Assembly: GCF_040712315.1 (NCBI RefSeq)
Contig: NC_134016.1
Coordinates: 2,953,501 to 3,017,500, forward strand
Length of the DNA stretch: 64,000 nucleotides
From: Castanea sativa
Lineage: Eukaryota > Streptophyta > Magnoliopsida > Fagales > Fagaceae
Reading direction: 5' to 3'
Numbering within the stretch: the first letter of the stretch is position 1; every line of letters starts with the position of its first letter. Positions 16,457-28,093 of the stretch are shown here, one piece after another. Made by a program: the position numbers and the translations under genes. Below the pieces are notes generated by a model that saw only the letters and a list, made by a program, of their open reading frames with translations, was not told the DNA's origin and did no database searches.

Positions 16457-17159
16457 TGTGGGGTATGAGAATTCCAAATAAGGTGGTCACATCACGTGTC
16501 ACGCCTGACCGAGAAAAATTATTGCTGGGCCGAGGAGGCTACGTTCTTGGATTTTATGATCACGTTATCAATGCGCTATTAGATGAGGTTCTATTGTGCA
16601 GAAAGGGCTTTGGGAAGGGGGATGGCATTGATGTGATTGAAAAGTTAGGAACTGCAACCACATTTAATGTATCCCACCAAATCTTCTAGCCGCATTTATG
16701 TAGAGAAGACATTTGAACAATGTTGCCTTGGGCGCCGTATCTCTCAGGAATTTGAAGAAAGTGTTAGATAAGACTGGAATTGGGAGAATGACCTGCGCAA
16801 TCAACAGGTGGAAGGCTAGGATCGTCTGAAATGGCCTATATAAGATAAAAGATCCCCCATGGGAGAGGGGATCAGAGAAAAAGGAGAGAGAAAACATTGT
16901 GGACTTAAGAACAATGTTTGTAATTTGTCTTGAGAAGAGAGAAATACAAGAATTAATCTCCTCGGCTTAAGTCTGAGGACAAATCTCATTGTATAATCTA
17001 TTCCATCTTCATCCCACTGTAATTTCAAGCCTAGTATCATCATTAACTCAACTCACTAGAATTTAGATTTAGAGCCCATTTTCTATAAATTTATTGTATC
17101 GGGCTCTTTGGGCCTATCTCCATCTCGTTTTGGGCTTAGGTGCAAATTGCGGCCTTATA
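16457..17159 (-). mobile_element. Solo LTR, family 1 copy 1
   Basis: 703 bp flanked by ATACA (16452-16456 and 17160-17164). On the minus strand it starts TATAAGGCCGC (degraded from TGTAAGG) and ends CATACCCCACA. Internal blocks TTTGCACCTAAGCC, GGAGATAGGCCCAAA and AAGCCGAGGAGATT match the element at 18453-19270. A TATATAGG promoter-like motif lies near 16832-16840. The empty site is preserved in copy B near 23990. No primer-binding site, polypurine tract or coding sequence, so it is a recombined solo LTR. Confidence 0.87.
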
Positions 17160-17850
17160 ATACACATTGTCATAATGATATAAAGCATTGTTATCAATTC
17201 CGTTTCAGCCGGAACGGACGAAATATTTCATACCGGCATGAAAACTGGTACCATAATACCCCTTATTCCACTTGGGTCAAATTTCGGCCTATTTCGGGGT
17301 GTTCCGGCCATTCCGGCCAATTTCAGCCGAAATACATATTTCGGCTGGTACCAGATTTTAGCTTTATAAAAAAAAAAAATCCTACCTCCTCCTCCTCCTT
17401 CTTTTGGGTTTCAAACCTTTCTTCTTGTTATTTTTTTTCTTCTTCTTCTAGGTTTCAAACCCTTCTTCTTCTTGTTTTTTTCTTCTTTTTCTTGTGGGTT
17501 TCGAACCCATCTTCTTCGTTTTTTTTTTCTTCTGGTGGGTTTCGATCCTGCCAATCTCCCTTTCGTTTTTTGTTTGTGTGCTCATTGTGTTGTACAGGTA
17601 AATGGTAATGTATTTGACTGTTTGTCAGCCTCCTTGCTCTTCCTTAAATGCTTGTCGTTTATTTTAAATTTTTTGTTTGTTTTGCCGGCCATGTGATACT
17701 CTTCTCTCTTGTCACTTGTGTTTTAAAATTTGATTTTTTCCTTTGTTATGTTTTTGTGAGCCCTGCAAGACTAGCAATAAAAATAGAATGTTCTAATCTT
17801 AACCCTCTTCTACTGTTCCACCTACTAATATTAACATCAATTTTTTTTTT

Positions 17851-17944
17851 CATATTATTACTCTTATTATATTTAATAAATGATTGAACTGATACTTTTC
17901 ATATTATTACTCTTATTATATTTAATAAATGATTGAACTGATAC

Positions 17945-17948
<4 letters not shown>
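17851..17948. repeat. 49-bp tandem duplication
   Basis: The 49-bp unit beginning CATATTATTACTC (17851-17899) is repeated at once at 17900-17948 and runs into an ATT microsatellite. Confidence 0.9.
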
Positions 17949-17981
<33 letters not shown>

Positions 17982-17982
17982 C
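17945..17982. repeat. (ATT)n microsatellite
   Basis: ATT run inside the hAT-like element. Confidence 0.9.
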
Positions 17983-18408
17983 TTTGTATTTTATTAACGT
18001 GATATTTTATGATAAGATACAAACTTATAACCATAAATTATTCTTTTGAATGTAACCCAATCTTTTTCTTATATTTTTTTATTTCTTAGTCATATATATT
18101 TTGTTTTGTTCCAATAATTTCTAAGCCGTGAATCATTTGATTTTTTTAATATTTTTTGGTCTTTCAGAAGTTTTAATATCTAAATTTTTAAGTTATTTTT
18201 TGCAGTATCTGAAATTGTTTGACAAATTTTATGCAAGTCATTGCACGTTCAAGCAATGGCTCTTCATCAAGTCGTAAGAGAAATTGAAGTCATAAAAGAG
18301 GAAATCATGTAATGGTGTAGTTTCTTAATCAATTTAAGATTTTATAATATTATTTTAGTTTACCTCACAAATAGGTAGGTTCCTGTGCATAGCACGGGTT
18401 AGCGATTA

Positions 18409-18410
<2 letters not shown>

Positions 18411-18450
<40 letters not shown>
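18411..18450. repeat. (ATT)n microsatellite, left half split by the solo LTR
   Basis: ATT run continuing after the LTR at 19271-19335. Confidence 0.9.
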
Positions 18451-18452
18451 GT

Positions 18453-19270
18453 TGTAAGGACACGTTTTGCACCTAAGCCTAAAAATAGGAAGGAGATAGG
18501 CCCAAAAAGCCCAGTACAATGAATTTGTAGAGAGTGAGTTAGAAATCTAGGTTCTAATGAGTTTAGATAACAATGATAATGGACCAAAATTACAGTATGA
18601 TGAAGATGGAATAGTTTGTATAGTGTAAATTGTCCTCGAACTCAAGCCGAGGAGATTGATTCTTATATTTCCTTCTCTTCGGGACAGATTACAGATATTC
18701 TCCTTAAATCTACTGTGTTTCCTTTCCTTTTTTCTCCGATCCCCCATTCTGAGTGTTTCCTCTACCTTTTATATCATTCTTCCACCTCTCTCTAACCTCC
18801 ACGCATGGATCAGCTTGTTCGTTCGAATACTTGTCCCATCAATCCCTTCATGAAGCCTTTAGAAACAGCTGTAAGGCTGAGCCATGCTACTTAAACATCA
18901 CTTCTTCATTAATGCAGCCAGAGAGTTAGCTGTAGGACATTTAATGCGATGGTAGCAGCTTTCCCTTTAGATATTTCATGGTTTTCTTTTGTCCTATACT
19001 CTGGTGGTGCATATCCTTATCAATAGAGTCCCATGGGATGTTGCCTCTAGACGGCAGACAATCCATTCCGACCTTCGCTTGGCTGAGCTGAGGAAGTATT
19101 CCTCCTTGGACTACCTTCTCGGATGATCATGATCAGACTTTACCTCTCTATATACCAACACGGACCCTTAGTAAGATATTTATCCATCCTCGGACTGCTT
19201 CACATCCTCGGATTGGGTCTCCGGCCCAATATGTATATAAATACGTACTCTCGGACCTATCTCCCCCACA
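18453..19270 (+). mobile_element. Solo LTR, family 1 copy 2, nested in the hAT-like element
   Basis: Starts TGTAAGGACACG and ends CTCCCCCACA, 818 bp. It landed within an ATT microsatellite, with near-TSDs ATTGT (18448-18452) and ATTAT (19271-19275). It shares the TTTGCACCTAAGCC, AGGCCCAAAAAGCCC and AAGCCGAGGAGATT blocks with copy 1. A TTTTATATC promoter-like motif lies near 18768. No internal coding region. Confidence 0.82.

Positions 19271-19335
<65 letters not shown>
19271..19335. repeat. (ATT)n microsatellite, right half
   Basis: More than 20 ATT units following the solo LTR. Confidence 0.9.
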
Positions 19336-19336
<1 letters not shown>

Positions 19337-19861
19337 TGGGCTTAAAGATTACATATTAGTTGAAATATGTATTTATAACTTCTTTAAAACCCTTAATAAT
19401 TTATATGGGTTTTTTTTTATTAATAATATATATATTTTTATTATAAAATAGTGGTAACTCCGAAACACCCTAAAACGGTATGCCGAAATAAGCCGGTACC
19501 GAAATATTCTGTTCCAATGGACAAACCGAAACGGGGTTCGAAACGGTATTCATAACATTGATATAAAGTGTATTATAGTTATTTTTTGACTGACTAAGAA
19601 AGCATTTCATATATCTATCAACTGTAATCTATTCTCTATTCGAACTTTTAGCCATTGGACAATATTTGCAGCTAATGGTGATTATTAAGCCTCTCTTTTA
19701 TTTTAGGATAAAAAATTGTTATTGAATGCTAATCCCAAGTGTCAATTGCGCATTTGTGCTTGATGATTACAGATTTAGAGTGCGAGGATCCCCCTCACAC
19801 AATCATTCCCTCCCTCTTTTCACTTTTTTCTGACTTTAAAAGAAATTATTTTATTGTGTTT

Positions 19862-19982
19862 CGACATTCAATTCATTTTGGTCTACTTCGACCTATTCAG
19901 TTCAATTCAGTCTCCTTCAATCCAATTCGGTTTATTTGGTCCAATTAGGTCCATTTTTCCATTTTGATCCATTTCAATGTAC
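19862..19982 (+). repeat. TTCGGTCCATTT-type minisatellite, copy B array
   Basis: Counterpart of the array at 12946-13072, with independent unit changes. Confidence 0.75.
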
Positions 19983-20164
19983 CTACTTAAGAATAAAAAA
20001 AGAAAAGTTTGGGTTGAGAGTATTATCAATTATTTGAATAATACCTATTGTAATTATATGATAATTTTTTATTATCATAATAACCTCCTTAAAAGAATGA
20101 GAATTTGAATAATAAATTTGAAACTAAAAAATTTTAATTGTACCGAAAGAAATTAGAAAAATAT

Positions 20165-20346
20165 GAGTTTAACTTTCCTCTAGTGCTTTTTTTTTATTGG
20201 AATCTCATTTTCTTTTAAAGAGGAATTGTCATATCACTTACTAACTAAATAAAATGTAAAGAGTAAAACCTGCTACCACTTGTCATTGTGTATTTAAAAT
20301 AAAAGGAGACCTCCAGTTAAAAAAGTACTAGAGGTAAGCCAAACCT
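20165..20346. mobile_element. Mutator-like MITE with 9-bp TSD
   Basis: 182 bp flanked by exact GAAAAATAT (20156-20164 and 20347-20355). The terminal inverted repeats contain CCTCTAGTGCTTTTTT on the left and, reversed, CCTCTAGTACTTTTTT. Copy A has an unbroken GAAAAAATATAACC at the matching place, so this insertion postdates the duplication. Confidence 0.8.
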
Positions 20347-20629
20347 GAAAAATATAACCTCCTCCTTAAGAGAATGAGAATTTGAATAATAAATTTGAAA
20401 CTTAAAACTTTTAGTTGTACCAAAAGAAGTTAGGAAAATATAATATATAATAACAATCATAGTTAGAGACTTAGAGGAATATGGACCACTAAAAAAAAGA
20501 ATAATATCAATAAAAATACTAAAACATGATAAAGTTATATATTTCTAAAAATAGAGGGATGAAAATTACTTTTAGAAATTGTTTAATTTTTAGGGAGAAC
20601 AGATTATCTACAATAAAATTTAAAGATTG

Positions 20630-20635
<6 letters not shown>

Positions 20636-20667
<32 letters not shown>
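20636..20667. repeat. (AT)n microsatellite
   Basis: Alternating TA run. Confidence 0.9.
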
Positions 20668-20673
<6 letters not shown>

Positions 20674-20787
20674 TATACCATATCTCAAAATAATTATATA
20701 TTCTCACACTTTACATGGATCTACGACTAGTTTATAATAATAGACAACATACTAATGCAAACTAAACAAGGATTACAGCAACTTAAG

Positions 20788-20993
20788 AGTGTGTTTGGAT
20801 AGAACTTATTGCTGAAAACTGAAAACACTGTAGCAAAATAATTTTTAAATGGGTAAAAAGTACTGTTCATGTAAAAAATTACTGTTTATTGGCCTAAAAT
20901 CACTGTTCATGGCCAATGAACAGTGACAGACGCGCTGAAAAAAAAGAAAAAAAAGAAACCCAGATGTGGACGCGGACGCGCTATCCAAACTCC
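20788..20993. mobile_element. hAT-like MITE (GTTTGGATAG ends)
   Basis: Ends AGTGTGTTTGGATAG and, reversed, GTGGAGTTTGGATAG. It is flanked by ACTTAAG / ACCTAAG (20781-20787, 20994-21000). The interior carries CACTGTAGCA and two ACTGTTCATG blocks, and a GCG-rich stretch near the right end. Related loci near 41.2 and 63.1 kb have CAACTTGAG continuing without the element. Confidence 0.75.
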
Positions 20994-21009
20994 ACCTAAG
21001 CTGCTATGA

Positions 21010-22630
21010 ACTTGAAGGATATGTACAGCATTAATCAACAGAAGAATATAAGTAGTAACCATCTTAAAGTTTTCTTGCATTGGCAACTAAACGGAGATAC
21101 ATAGTTCCCAAATTTTGAAAATAAAAATAATGTGTTAGTTTTATGTAAACCATACAATTCTAATGGTCAAGTGGGTATTTGGTAATTATAGTGGTTGTTG
21201 AGCTCTAATCGTGGGTTAACCCTGGAAAATATATAGATAGCTTTGGAGTATAGTGATATGGTGTTTCATCTTCTTACATTCATGGTGGATTTCATCATGA
21301 ATTTAATAAGTCCCACCATGAATATGAGAGTAGGGAGCATCATTCACTGTGCTTTAGCAATACCTAAGAATTATTCATTATCATGTCTAACTTTTACATG
21401 GAATCCTCCTTATTTCTTTCTGGTACATTCAAATTTCCTTTTTAAATCTTGCTTTAGCAATTGACATCATGGTGAGGAAAGGGGCTTCGAGGTAGAGTAA
21501 GGGCAAGTAGCTGAGGACAGAGCCAGAAATTTTGGTTTGGTGAGACGAATTACATATTGATACATGAATAAAGGGAAATTCTAAACACATATACATACGT
21601 ACATACATTTACACAAACGTGTGTGTGTATATATATTGAAAAGAACTTGTCATCTTTATAACTTTTTTAAGCATACACAAATTCCCTACTTTGCAATTGA
21701 TATAACAAAAAAGAAAAGAAAAGAATCACCATCATTTTATTGTATTTTTTTTTAGTAGTTTGCAATCACTCCTAGAATTAAATCTCTTCTATTTAGTGTT
21801 TTTTTATTGGTATTTTTAATTTTATTAAAAAAAAAGCTTCTTCTTTTTTTCCCCTTTTTTGAGCAATGTACTATCATTCCCTATCATCAAATGTCCCCTA
21901 TTTAGGGTTTCTTTTTTCATTTAATATTTTGAGTTTAAATCATGCATTGACGCAAACAATTGGAAACTTAACAACAACAACAACAACAACAAAAAGGTTA
22001 GTTCCAAATAATAAAAAAATACTCAAGAGAAAATTTCTTTATGAGTACAAGCACCCCTAATAACATTAAATCGCCTTTGTATACAATGTATAGTTCTTTC
22101 ATTTAACATTTTAAGTCTAAATCAAACATTGACAAAAAATTTGAAACTTAATGACAACAGCAGAAAGCTTAGTCCTAAATAATTTTAAAAAAAATCTCTA
22201 AGAGAATTTTTTCTCTTTTAATTAAAAAGCTACTCTTTGAACTAAACAACTAAAACTCACCAAATAAGAGAGGAAAGAACTAAAAAAGAGAAACATTATT
22301 CTAATATTAATAGTATTTTTTAATTAAAAAAATGGACTATTATTACCTGTTATTAACAACTATTTTTGGAGATCACTGATTATGTGCTCAACTCTTTTTT
22401 GGGTTGGTTAGCTCCTTTTTTTTTATCTTTTTTTTTTTTTTGGGAGGGGGCTACTCTCAATTTTGGGCTCTAATATTAACACAAAAAAAAAACTATAAAA
22501 TATATACATTCGGAAACTTTTTAAAAATTTTGGTGGCCAAGGCAAAGTGTCCCTTTGCCCAGAGGAAGGGAACGACTCTTCATAAGGACATTGGGTCAAG
22601 AAATATTTTTAGAAACTTTTTATAGAAAAA
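21010..22630. other. Intergenic part of copy B, no gene seen
   Basis: AT-rich. The block 21000-21490 reappears near 63.12-63.47 kb with the landmark CCATCTTAAAGTTTTCTTG. A CAA microsatellite lies near 21972-21992. Small open frames are not conserved between copies. Confidence 0.55.
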
Positions 22631-23136
22631 TAAAAATGTAAATAATTTTTTTGACAACTTTTTATATTTTTCATAAAAGTGGTACAAATCTTTTTCTAAA
22701 ATGATCAATTAACAAATACCCTAAGAGCTTCTATTAACCGAACCCATATAGAAAGTTTTCCAGCAAAACAAACAGAGCGTAACTAACAAAAGGTGGTGGA
22801 ACGACTTGAGTATCCCTCGAACCCTTTGTACATAAGGTCTGTTTCAATATAACACTATCTCCATCCATGTATAGGTTATTGGGCCATTAATTATTAAACA
22901 AATTAATCTATTATAGATGATGACAATTAAGTTTTTGTAGGGTCTGATTAATGAGTGTTCTTAATGCATTTGTTAAGATGCCATTTTAAAAAATTTTAAT
23001 ATCACTTTTATGAGAAATATAAAAAATTATTAAAAAAATTAATTACTTTTATTTTGGGGCATTCGTTAATTTTTTTTTTTTTCATAAATGTATTACTAAA
23101 ATGTTGATGTTGTAGAGCTGTTCCTAACGACTCTCT

Positions 23137-23194
23137 ACATTAGCTTAAGTTTTTTTATTTTATTTTATTTTTGGTGAGGAAACATTAGCTTAAG
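23137..23194 (-). mobile_element. Micro-retroinsertion with 13-bp TSD
   Basis: ACATTAGCTTAAG (23137-23149, 23182-23194) flanks 32 bp of T-rich sequence ending GGTGAGGAA. Copy A has the uninterrupted site, reading CACTAGCTTAAGACTTC. Confidence 0.7.
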
Positions 23195-23277
23195 ACTTTT
23201 TTTTTGAGAAACACACACACATATATATATATATAAGGAAATGGGATAAGATAAGAGAATACGCTGACTTAAGACTT
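23189..23277 (-). mobile_element. Short retroinsertion with 10-bp TSD
   Basis: CTTAAGACTT (23189-23198, 23268-23277) flanks 69 bp. On the minus strand it reads through a TA/TG dinucleotide run into TTTCTC and an A-tail. It is absent from copy A. Confidence 0.65.
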
Positions 23278-24065
23278 CATTAGACACAATAGCAAATTAC
23301 ATAAGGAAGATTGATGTTGATGCTGAAATGCATGTGTAATAAAATAATACATATATCAGGTCTCTTGAGCGAATATTAAGCATCGTTTTTTCGCAATTTG
23401 AAACCTTTTTTTTTTCTTTCTAAATACTGTGATTTAGTGAAACTATTATATTTGCATGCACAATTCACATGCAAATGGTGGCCAACTTTTTCTGCAGTAG
23501 TATTGTTTTTTAATTAACTTTGTCGGCTTATCTACCATGAGTATTGAGTCTATCAAAACTCAAAATGTGAACGCATGTTGGACCAATATTTAATGATGAT
23601 TAACTAGCACAATCACATGGTCATGTCCCCATTAATTTCAATTTGGATAAAAGAGACAGAGTAGAGAGACCCCCAATAGGCACGCGTGCAAGTTGATGTG
23701 ATTCTCTCTTCTATCAATGTAATAATACGACATCACAATTTCTTCTATGATTTTGAAATACTTCCAATTTATTTCTGAAATATTCAATCACCAAACAAAA
23801 CATTGCTGAGAGCCTGAGGTATCTCGCGTATCTTAAATTTCTTTTGCAAATTCATTGATAACTGATGAGAATGAGTCATATATGTCCATGATAGACTTAG
23901 CTTTATTGCATGGTATACATTGAAGAAAATCTCAAGAGTAATTTTATTACGACTCTCTACACACTAGCTTCAACACTTCATTTCACACATTATCATAACG
24001 ATATAAAGAAATATTGAAGTAGATGGTGGCCAGCTATTTTAATTTTGTATTATACTTTAGTTCTC

Positions 24066-24258
24066 TTGACTGAGTGTTTTTGTATTGATTCTCTCATAAT
24101 GTGAATCTATATATAAAGAATATAGATGTTGACCGAAATTCACATGCAATACTGCATACCATGTTATAAACTTCAACTGCTCTATTGTTTTAGTACATCA
24201 ATGACCTTTGTTGACTGACTAAATGTGTTTTGAATCTGACTAATATATATATATATAT
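24066..24258 (+). promoter_or_regulatory. Putative NLR promoter: three W-boxes and a TATA run
   Basis: Three WRKY-binding W-box cores TTGAC[CT] lie in the 390 bp before the start codon: 24066-24071 (TTGACT), 24129-24134 (TTGACC) and 24211-24216 (TTGACT). A TA-rich run at 24243-24258 could act as TATA box about 200 bp before the ATG. Pathogen-responsive WRKY control is typical of NLR genes but is an inference here. Confidence 0.5.
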
Positions 24259-24448
24259 GCATTGGCCCACGGATAAATATTTAAGTAATGATGGTGCACT
24301 AGCTCTCTCACGTAATAGACGGTGCAAGTGGATGTACTCACTTCTATTAAATATTTTTGCTGTTAGTCTTTACTATCCTGTTTCCTCTCGTTTCCAAATA
24401 CTTCTTTGCTTATTTCTGATTTTTACCTGAGTACGTACCAAAGAAAAC

Positions 24449-27400
24449 ATGGCTGAGGCTATCGTTACTGATGTTGCTAAGGAAATACTAAGCAAGCTGT
24501 ATCCACTTGTTACCGAGCAGATCGGCCTTGCTTGGGGTTTCAAGGAGGAGCTGACACGGCTTCGTCAGTCGGTGGAGATGATCCAAGATGTGCTGGCTGA
24601 TGCAGAGAGAAAGCAAGTGACTGACCTGTCGGTGAAGAACTGGCTGCAGAGGCTTAAAGACCTTGCTTATGATGCTGATGACGTGCTGGGTGAGCTTGCT
24701 TACGAGAATCTCCGGCGAAAGGTAGAGATCCGAAATCAAATGAAAAGAAAGGTATGCTTCTTCTTTTCATTTTCAAACCCGATTGCCTTTCGTATCAAGA
24801 TGGCTAACAAAGTTAAGACTATTAGCGAGTCGCTAAAAAATATTAATGAAGAAGCAGATGGATTTGGACTTACTAGAGCAAAACTAGTAAATGCAAATCC
24901 TGAGATAATCCCATACCGAGAGACAGATTCCTCTGTTGATCTTTCAGAAATTGTAGGAAGGGGAGATCAAGTCTCAAACTTAGTAAACATGCTGCTTAGT
25001 GCAACCAATGAACAACTCTCGGTCATTCCTATTGTAGGAATGGCAGGTTTGGGGAAGACAACCGTAGCAAAACTCGTGTACAATCACGAGCTAGTAAAGA
25101 TACATTTTGATAAAACAATATGGGTATGTGTCTCTGATGATTTCAATGATAAAAGGATTTTGAGAGAGGCTCTAGAATCCCTTACCCAGAAGTCAAGTGC
25201 ATTAGAAAATAAGAATACAATATTAGAATGCCTTAAAAAGGAGTTGCAAGGCAAAAGATATCTTCTAATACTTGATGATGTGTGGAATGAAGAACCTATG
25301 AAATGGGATAATTTAAGGAATTGTCTCTTAGGAATTAATTTGAATGCGGGAAACAGCATTATTTTAACAACCCGTAGTGACAATGTGGCAAAAATCACAA
25401 AGACACTTCCACAACATAACTTGAAAAAACTATCAAAAAATGAATGCTGGTCCATCATCAAGAAAAAAGTATCTCTTAATGAAAGAGTTCTATTAACTCC
25501 AGAGTTAGAGGCTATTGGAAGGGATATTGCAAAAAAATGTGGAGGGGTTCCATTAGCTGCAGAAGTTCTAGGAGGGACGATGTCTCGTAAAAAGGAGAAA
25601 AGTGAATGGTTAACACTTCTAGACAATGAAATTTTGAATTCTCCACATGGTAGCAATGAACTGTTACCAATATTAAAATTGAGCTTTGATCATCTTCCAT
25701 TACCATCTCTTAAACAATGTTTTGCATATTGTTCAATTTTTCCTAAAGATTATAGGATTAATAAGGAAGAATTAATTCAGCTTTGGATGGCTGAAGGGTT
25801 TCTTCAACCATGTCTAGGAAGTTGTCTAGTGATGGAGGATATTGGCAACATGTATTTTGATATCTTGTTGGCAAATTCCTTATTCCAAGATGAGCAAAAG
25901 GATGATTATGATAATATTATCATATGCAAGATACATGATTTGGTACATGATCTTGCTCTTTTAGTTTCAAAATCAGAGACCCTAATTTTAAATGACGATT
26001 TAGTAGATGGTATCAGTCTTGTACGACGTTTGGTGATCCAATTTGAAGGTGAAAGTATACCAAGAATTCCATATTTAAAAGATGGTGTCTGGAAATTGCG
26101 CACATTTATTTCTGAATATGCTGCACTTGGCAACACAATATTCAATTTTGAATGCTTACGTGTTTTAAAATTATATGGAAAAAGTATAAAAGAATTGCCA
26201 AGTTCAATTGGCTTCTTAATACATTTGAGACTTCTCAGCATCTCAAGAACCTCCATTAAAGCGTTACCAAAGGCCATCACCAAGCTCTATAATTTGCAAA
26301 CTTTAAGAATAGAAGATTGTGATAATCTCAAAGAGCTTCCAAAGGATCTAAAAAATTTGATTAACTTGAGACATATTTATTTTGATGGTTATAGATTTAG
26401 CCAAATGCCTAAAGACTTAGGGCAGTTGTCTTGTCTTCAAACTTTGCAATGTTTCGTTGTGGGTCAAGGCATAGGTTTTCAAATTGAAGAATTGGGACGC
26501 TTAAATCAACTAAAAGGAAAATTAGACATTCAGTGGCTAGAGCTTGTGAAAGATAAAGAAGCCTCCAGAAATGCAAAATTAGTAGAGAAGGCCAAAGTAT
26601 ATGAGTTGAGGTTTAACTGGAGTGGGATTAGAGAAGGCACCCACAATAATGATGAAGAGGTGTTGGAAGGACTCCAACCTCACCGATATTTGAAGAGCTT
26701 AACAATTATGGGTTTTGGAGGGGAGAAATTCCCATCATGGATGTTGACAAGTCATGAAGCAAGGGATGGCTTTTTGCTATATGGCAATTTGATTAATATC
26801 AAATTAATTGATTGCAAGAAATGTGAGGTTCTTCCCACTCTCGGGCTTCTATCTTGTCTTAGGGATCTTTATATAAGTGGGATGGATAATGTAAGATCTA
26901 TAGGAACCGAGTTTTACGGCAACTATAATGATGGTGGTTACCACAAAATATTGTTCCCGTGTTTGGAAAGTCTTCAATTGGAGTTGATGCCAAATCTAGT
27001 TGAATGGACGGATGCGATGGAGCCAACAACAACGGGAATGGTGTTTCCTTGCCTTAAGAATTTGACCATTGATTACTGTGAGCAATTGAAAAGTGCTCCA
27101 TGTCATTTTCCTTCTCTTGAGGTATTACATATTTCCCAAACCAATAGCACGACATTTGAAAAAATTAGCAGCAAGCTTACAACACTAACGTTTCTCAATA
27201 TTTGGGGAATTTCAGAACTTGCTTCTTTGCCAGAGCAGTTATTGAAAAATAATTCGAGTCTTATGTTTTTGAGTATATCGAGATGTGATGATTTGGTATC
27301 CCTATCACCACACGGGGATGTATGGGGCTTCTACACTTCTCTTCGGTCACTGTATATATCAGACTGTAAGAAATTGAGTTATTTGCCGGATGGATTGCAC

Positions 27401-28093
27401 ACCCTTTGTTCCCTTGAGAATTTCGAGGTAAGAAATTGTCCTAATCTGAGATCCTTTCCAAGTATAAAAGGTGTGGCGTTACTTCTTCGAACCCTAGCGA
27501 TATCGTGTAGCGATGAAGTTCTACCAATTGGTCTTCAATCATGTATATCTCTATCGTCATTGGTGACAAATGAGTGTCCTAATCTGATATCAATTCCAAA
27601 TCTACAGGATTTGCATTCACTTTCCTCTTTAACAATTACATCTTGTAAAAGATTGATGGGTTTGCCAGATGGGTTAGACTACCTCACCCGCTTGAAGTAT
27701 TTGAGTATTGGTGGGTTTTGTGAGGAGTTGGATGCTTTCCCTAGTCTCAGTTCCATCCAACATGCATCCCTTGAAACACTAAGCTTGTATGGATGGGCTA
27801 AACTCAACTCTCTCCCGGAAGATATTCAACGATTTACTGCCCTAACAGAACTCTTGATAAAGAATTTTGACCAGATGGAAGCTTTGCCTGAGTGGTTGGG
27901 CAAACTTTCTTCTCTTCAAAACTTGTATCTTCGGAATTGCATGAACCTGATGTATCTGCCAAAAGCGGGAGCCATCCAACACCTCACCAATTTAGATATT
28001 CGGAATTGCCCCAAATTAAAGGAAAGATGTGTGAAGGGAAGCGGTGCAGAGTGGCTCAAAATTGCCCATATTCCAAATATCTCTCTCTGCTGA
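24449..28093 (+). CDS. CC-NB-ARC-LRR disease resistance protein (CNL, RGA-like)
   Basis: Intracellular immune receptor: effector recognition through the LRR, ADP/ATP switching in the NB-ARC (family knowledge). Intronless frame of 1214 residues, ATG in AACATGGC context, stop TGA. Order: Rx-like N-terminal coiled coil (1-130) with the EDVID-equivalent DADDVL (75-80); P-loop GMAGLGKTT (197-205); kinase-2 LLILDDVW (272-279); [19 protein letters not shown] as GGVPLA (365-370); [14 protein letters not shown] (424-432); MHD motif as IHD (495-497); then LRRs to the end, finishing ISLC. Length is ordinary for the RGA/R3a-like class. The 3' LRR part is duplicated downstream. Most similar in type to RGA2/RGA3-like proteins; the exact ortholog is not assignable by eye. 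The M-to-I change in MHD occurs naturally in some CNLs. Confidence 0.96.
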   Translation: MAEAIVTDVAKEILSKLYPLVTEQIGLAWGFKEELTRLRQSVEMIQDVLADAERKQVTDLSVKNWLQRLKDLAYDADDVLGELAYENLRRKVEIRNQMKRKVCFFFSFSNPIAFRIKMANKVKTISESLKNINEEADGFGLTRAKLVNANPEIIPYRETDSSVDLSEIVGRGDQVSNLVNMLLSATNEQLSVIPIVGMAGLGKTTVAKLVYNHELVKIHFDKTIWVCVSDDFNDKRILREALESLTQKSSALENKNTILECLKKELQGKRYLLILDDVWNEEPMKWDNLRNCLLGINLNAGNSIILTTRSDNVAKITKTLPQHNLKKLSKNECWSIIKKKVSLNERVLLTPELEAIGRDIAKKCGGVPLAAEVLGGTMSRKKEKSEWLTLLDNEILNSPHGSNELLPILKLSFDHLPLPSLKQCFAYCSIFPKDYRINKEELIQLWMAEGFLQPCLGSCLVMEDIGNMYFDILLANSLFQDEQKDDYDNIIICKIHDLVHDLALLVSKSETLILNDDLVDGISLVRRLVIQFEGESIPRIPYLKDGVWKLRTFISEYAALGNTIFNFECLRVLKLYGKSIKELPSSIGFLIHLRLLSISRTSIKALPKAITKLYNLQTLRIEDCDNLKELPKDLKNLINLRHIYFDGYRFSQMPKDLGQLSCLQTLQCFVVGQGIGFQIEELGRLNQLKGKLDIQWLELVKDKEASRNAKLVEKAKVYELRFNWSGIREGTHNNDEEVLEGLQPHRYLKSLTIMGFGGEKFPSWMLTSHEARDGFLLYGNLINIKLIDCKKCEVLPTLGLLSCLRDLYISGMDNVRSIGTEFYGNYNDGGYHKILFPCLESLQLELMPNLVEWTDAMEPTTTGMVFPCLKNLTIDYCEQLKSAPCHFPSLEVLHISQTNSTTFEKISSKLTTLTFLNIWGISELASLPEQLLKNNSSLMFLSISRCDDLVSLSPHGDVWGFYTSLRSLYISDCKKLSYLPDGLHTLCSLENFEVRNCPNLRSFPSIKGVALLLRTLAISCSDEVLPIGLQSCISLSSLVTNECPNLISIPNLQDLHSLSSLTITSCKRLMGLPDGLDYLTRLKYLSIGGFCEELDAFPSLSSIQHASLETLSLYGWAKLNSLPEDIQRFTALTELLIKNFDQMEALPEWLGKLSSLQNLYLRNCMNLMYLPKAGAIQHLTNLDIRNCPKLKERCVKGSGAEWLKIAHIPNISLC

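Larger units (their letters stand above)
12650..17185 (+). repeat. Tandem segmental duplication, copy A
   Basis: Colinear with copy B (19569-24008). Shared landmarks in order are the GACTGACTAAGAAAGCATTT start, the CCCCCTCACACAATC block, a short minisatellite, a CTACGACTAG block, a CCTAAGAGCTTC block, GACTCTCTACA and the terminal GATATAAAG. Private to copy A are a SINE (15735-15886), a solo LTR (16457-17159) and the large minisatellite (14489-15208). A lacks sequence present in B around 23790-23930. No gene recognised in it. Confidence 0.88.
17186..19560. mobile_element. hAT-like non-autonomous element between the tandem copies
   Basis: 2375 bp bounded by an exact 8-bp TSD ATATAAAG (17178-17185 and 19561-19568). 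The left end is CATTGTTATCAATTCCGTTTC; the right end on the other strand is CAATGTTATGAATACCGTTT. The CA start and 8-bp TSD fit hAT. Just inside both ends are CGGAAC/CCGGTACC-rich sequences. No transposase frame is present. It contains ATT microsatellites, a 49-bp tandem duplication and a solo LTR. Confidence 0.78.
19569..24008 (+). repeat. Tandem segmental duplication, copy B (5' flank of the NLR gene)
   Basis: Colinear with copy A; see there for landmarks. Private to B are a Mutator-like MITE (20165-20346) and two poly(T) micro-insertions near 23150-23267. A hAT-like MITE at 20788-20993 sits in sequence that copy A lacks. The intact receptor starts 440 bp beyond its end. No gene is seen inside it. 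Confidence 0.88.

Noticed and set aside
17108..17608. 166-codon frame in the hAT-like element
   Set aside because: Crosses the solo LTR/hAT boundary and consists largely of low-complexity TTC runs; not a transposase.
18372..18412. Helitron-like 3' end (GTGCATAGCAC hairpin followed by GGGTTAGCGATTAGT)
   Set aside because: The terminal CTRR is imperfect and no matching 5' TC end was found.
9919..19335. Short direct repeats suggestive of a CRISPR array
   Set aside because: They are microsatellites without unique spacers, in a plant nuclear context.
24230..24430. 66-codon frame upstream of the NLR as an extra N-terminal exon
   Set aside because: It ends in a stop before the NLR ATG, lies in the promoter-like TA run, and the CC domain starts normally at 24449.
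25084..25656. 190-codon antisense frame inside the NLR
   Set aside because: Shadow of the real gene; no independent motif.
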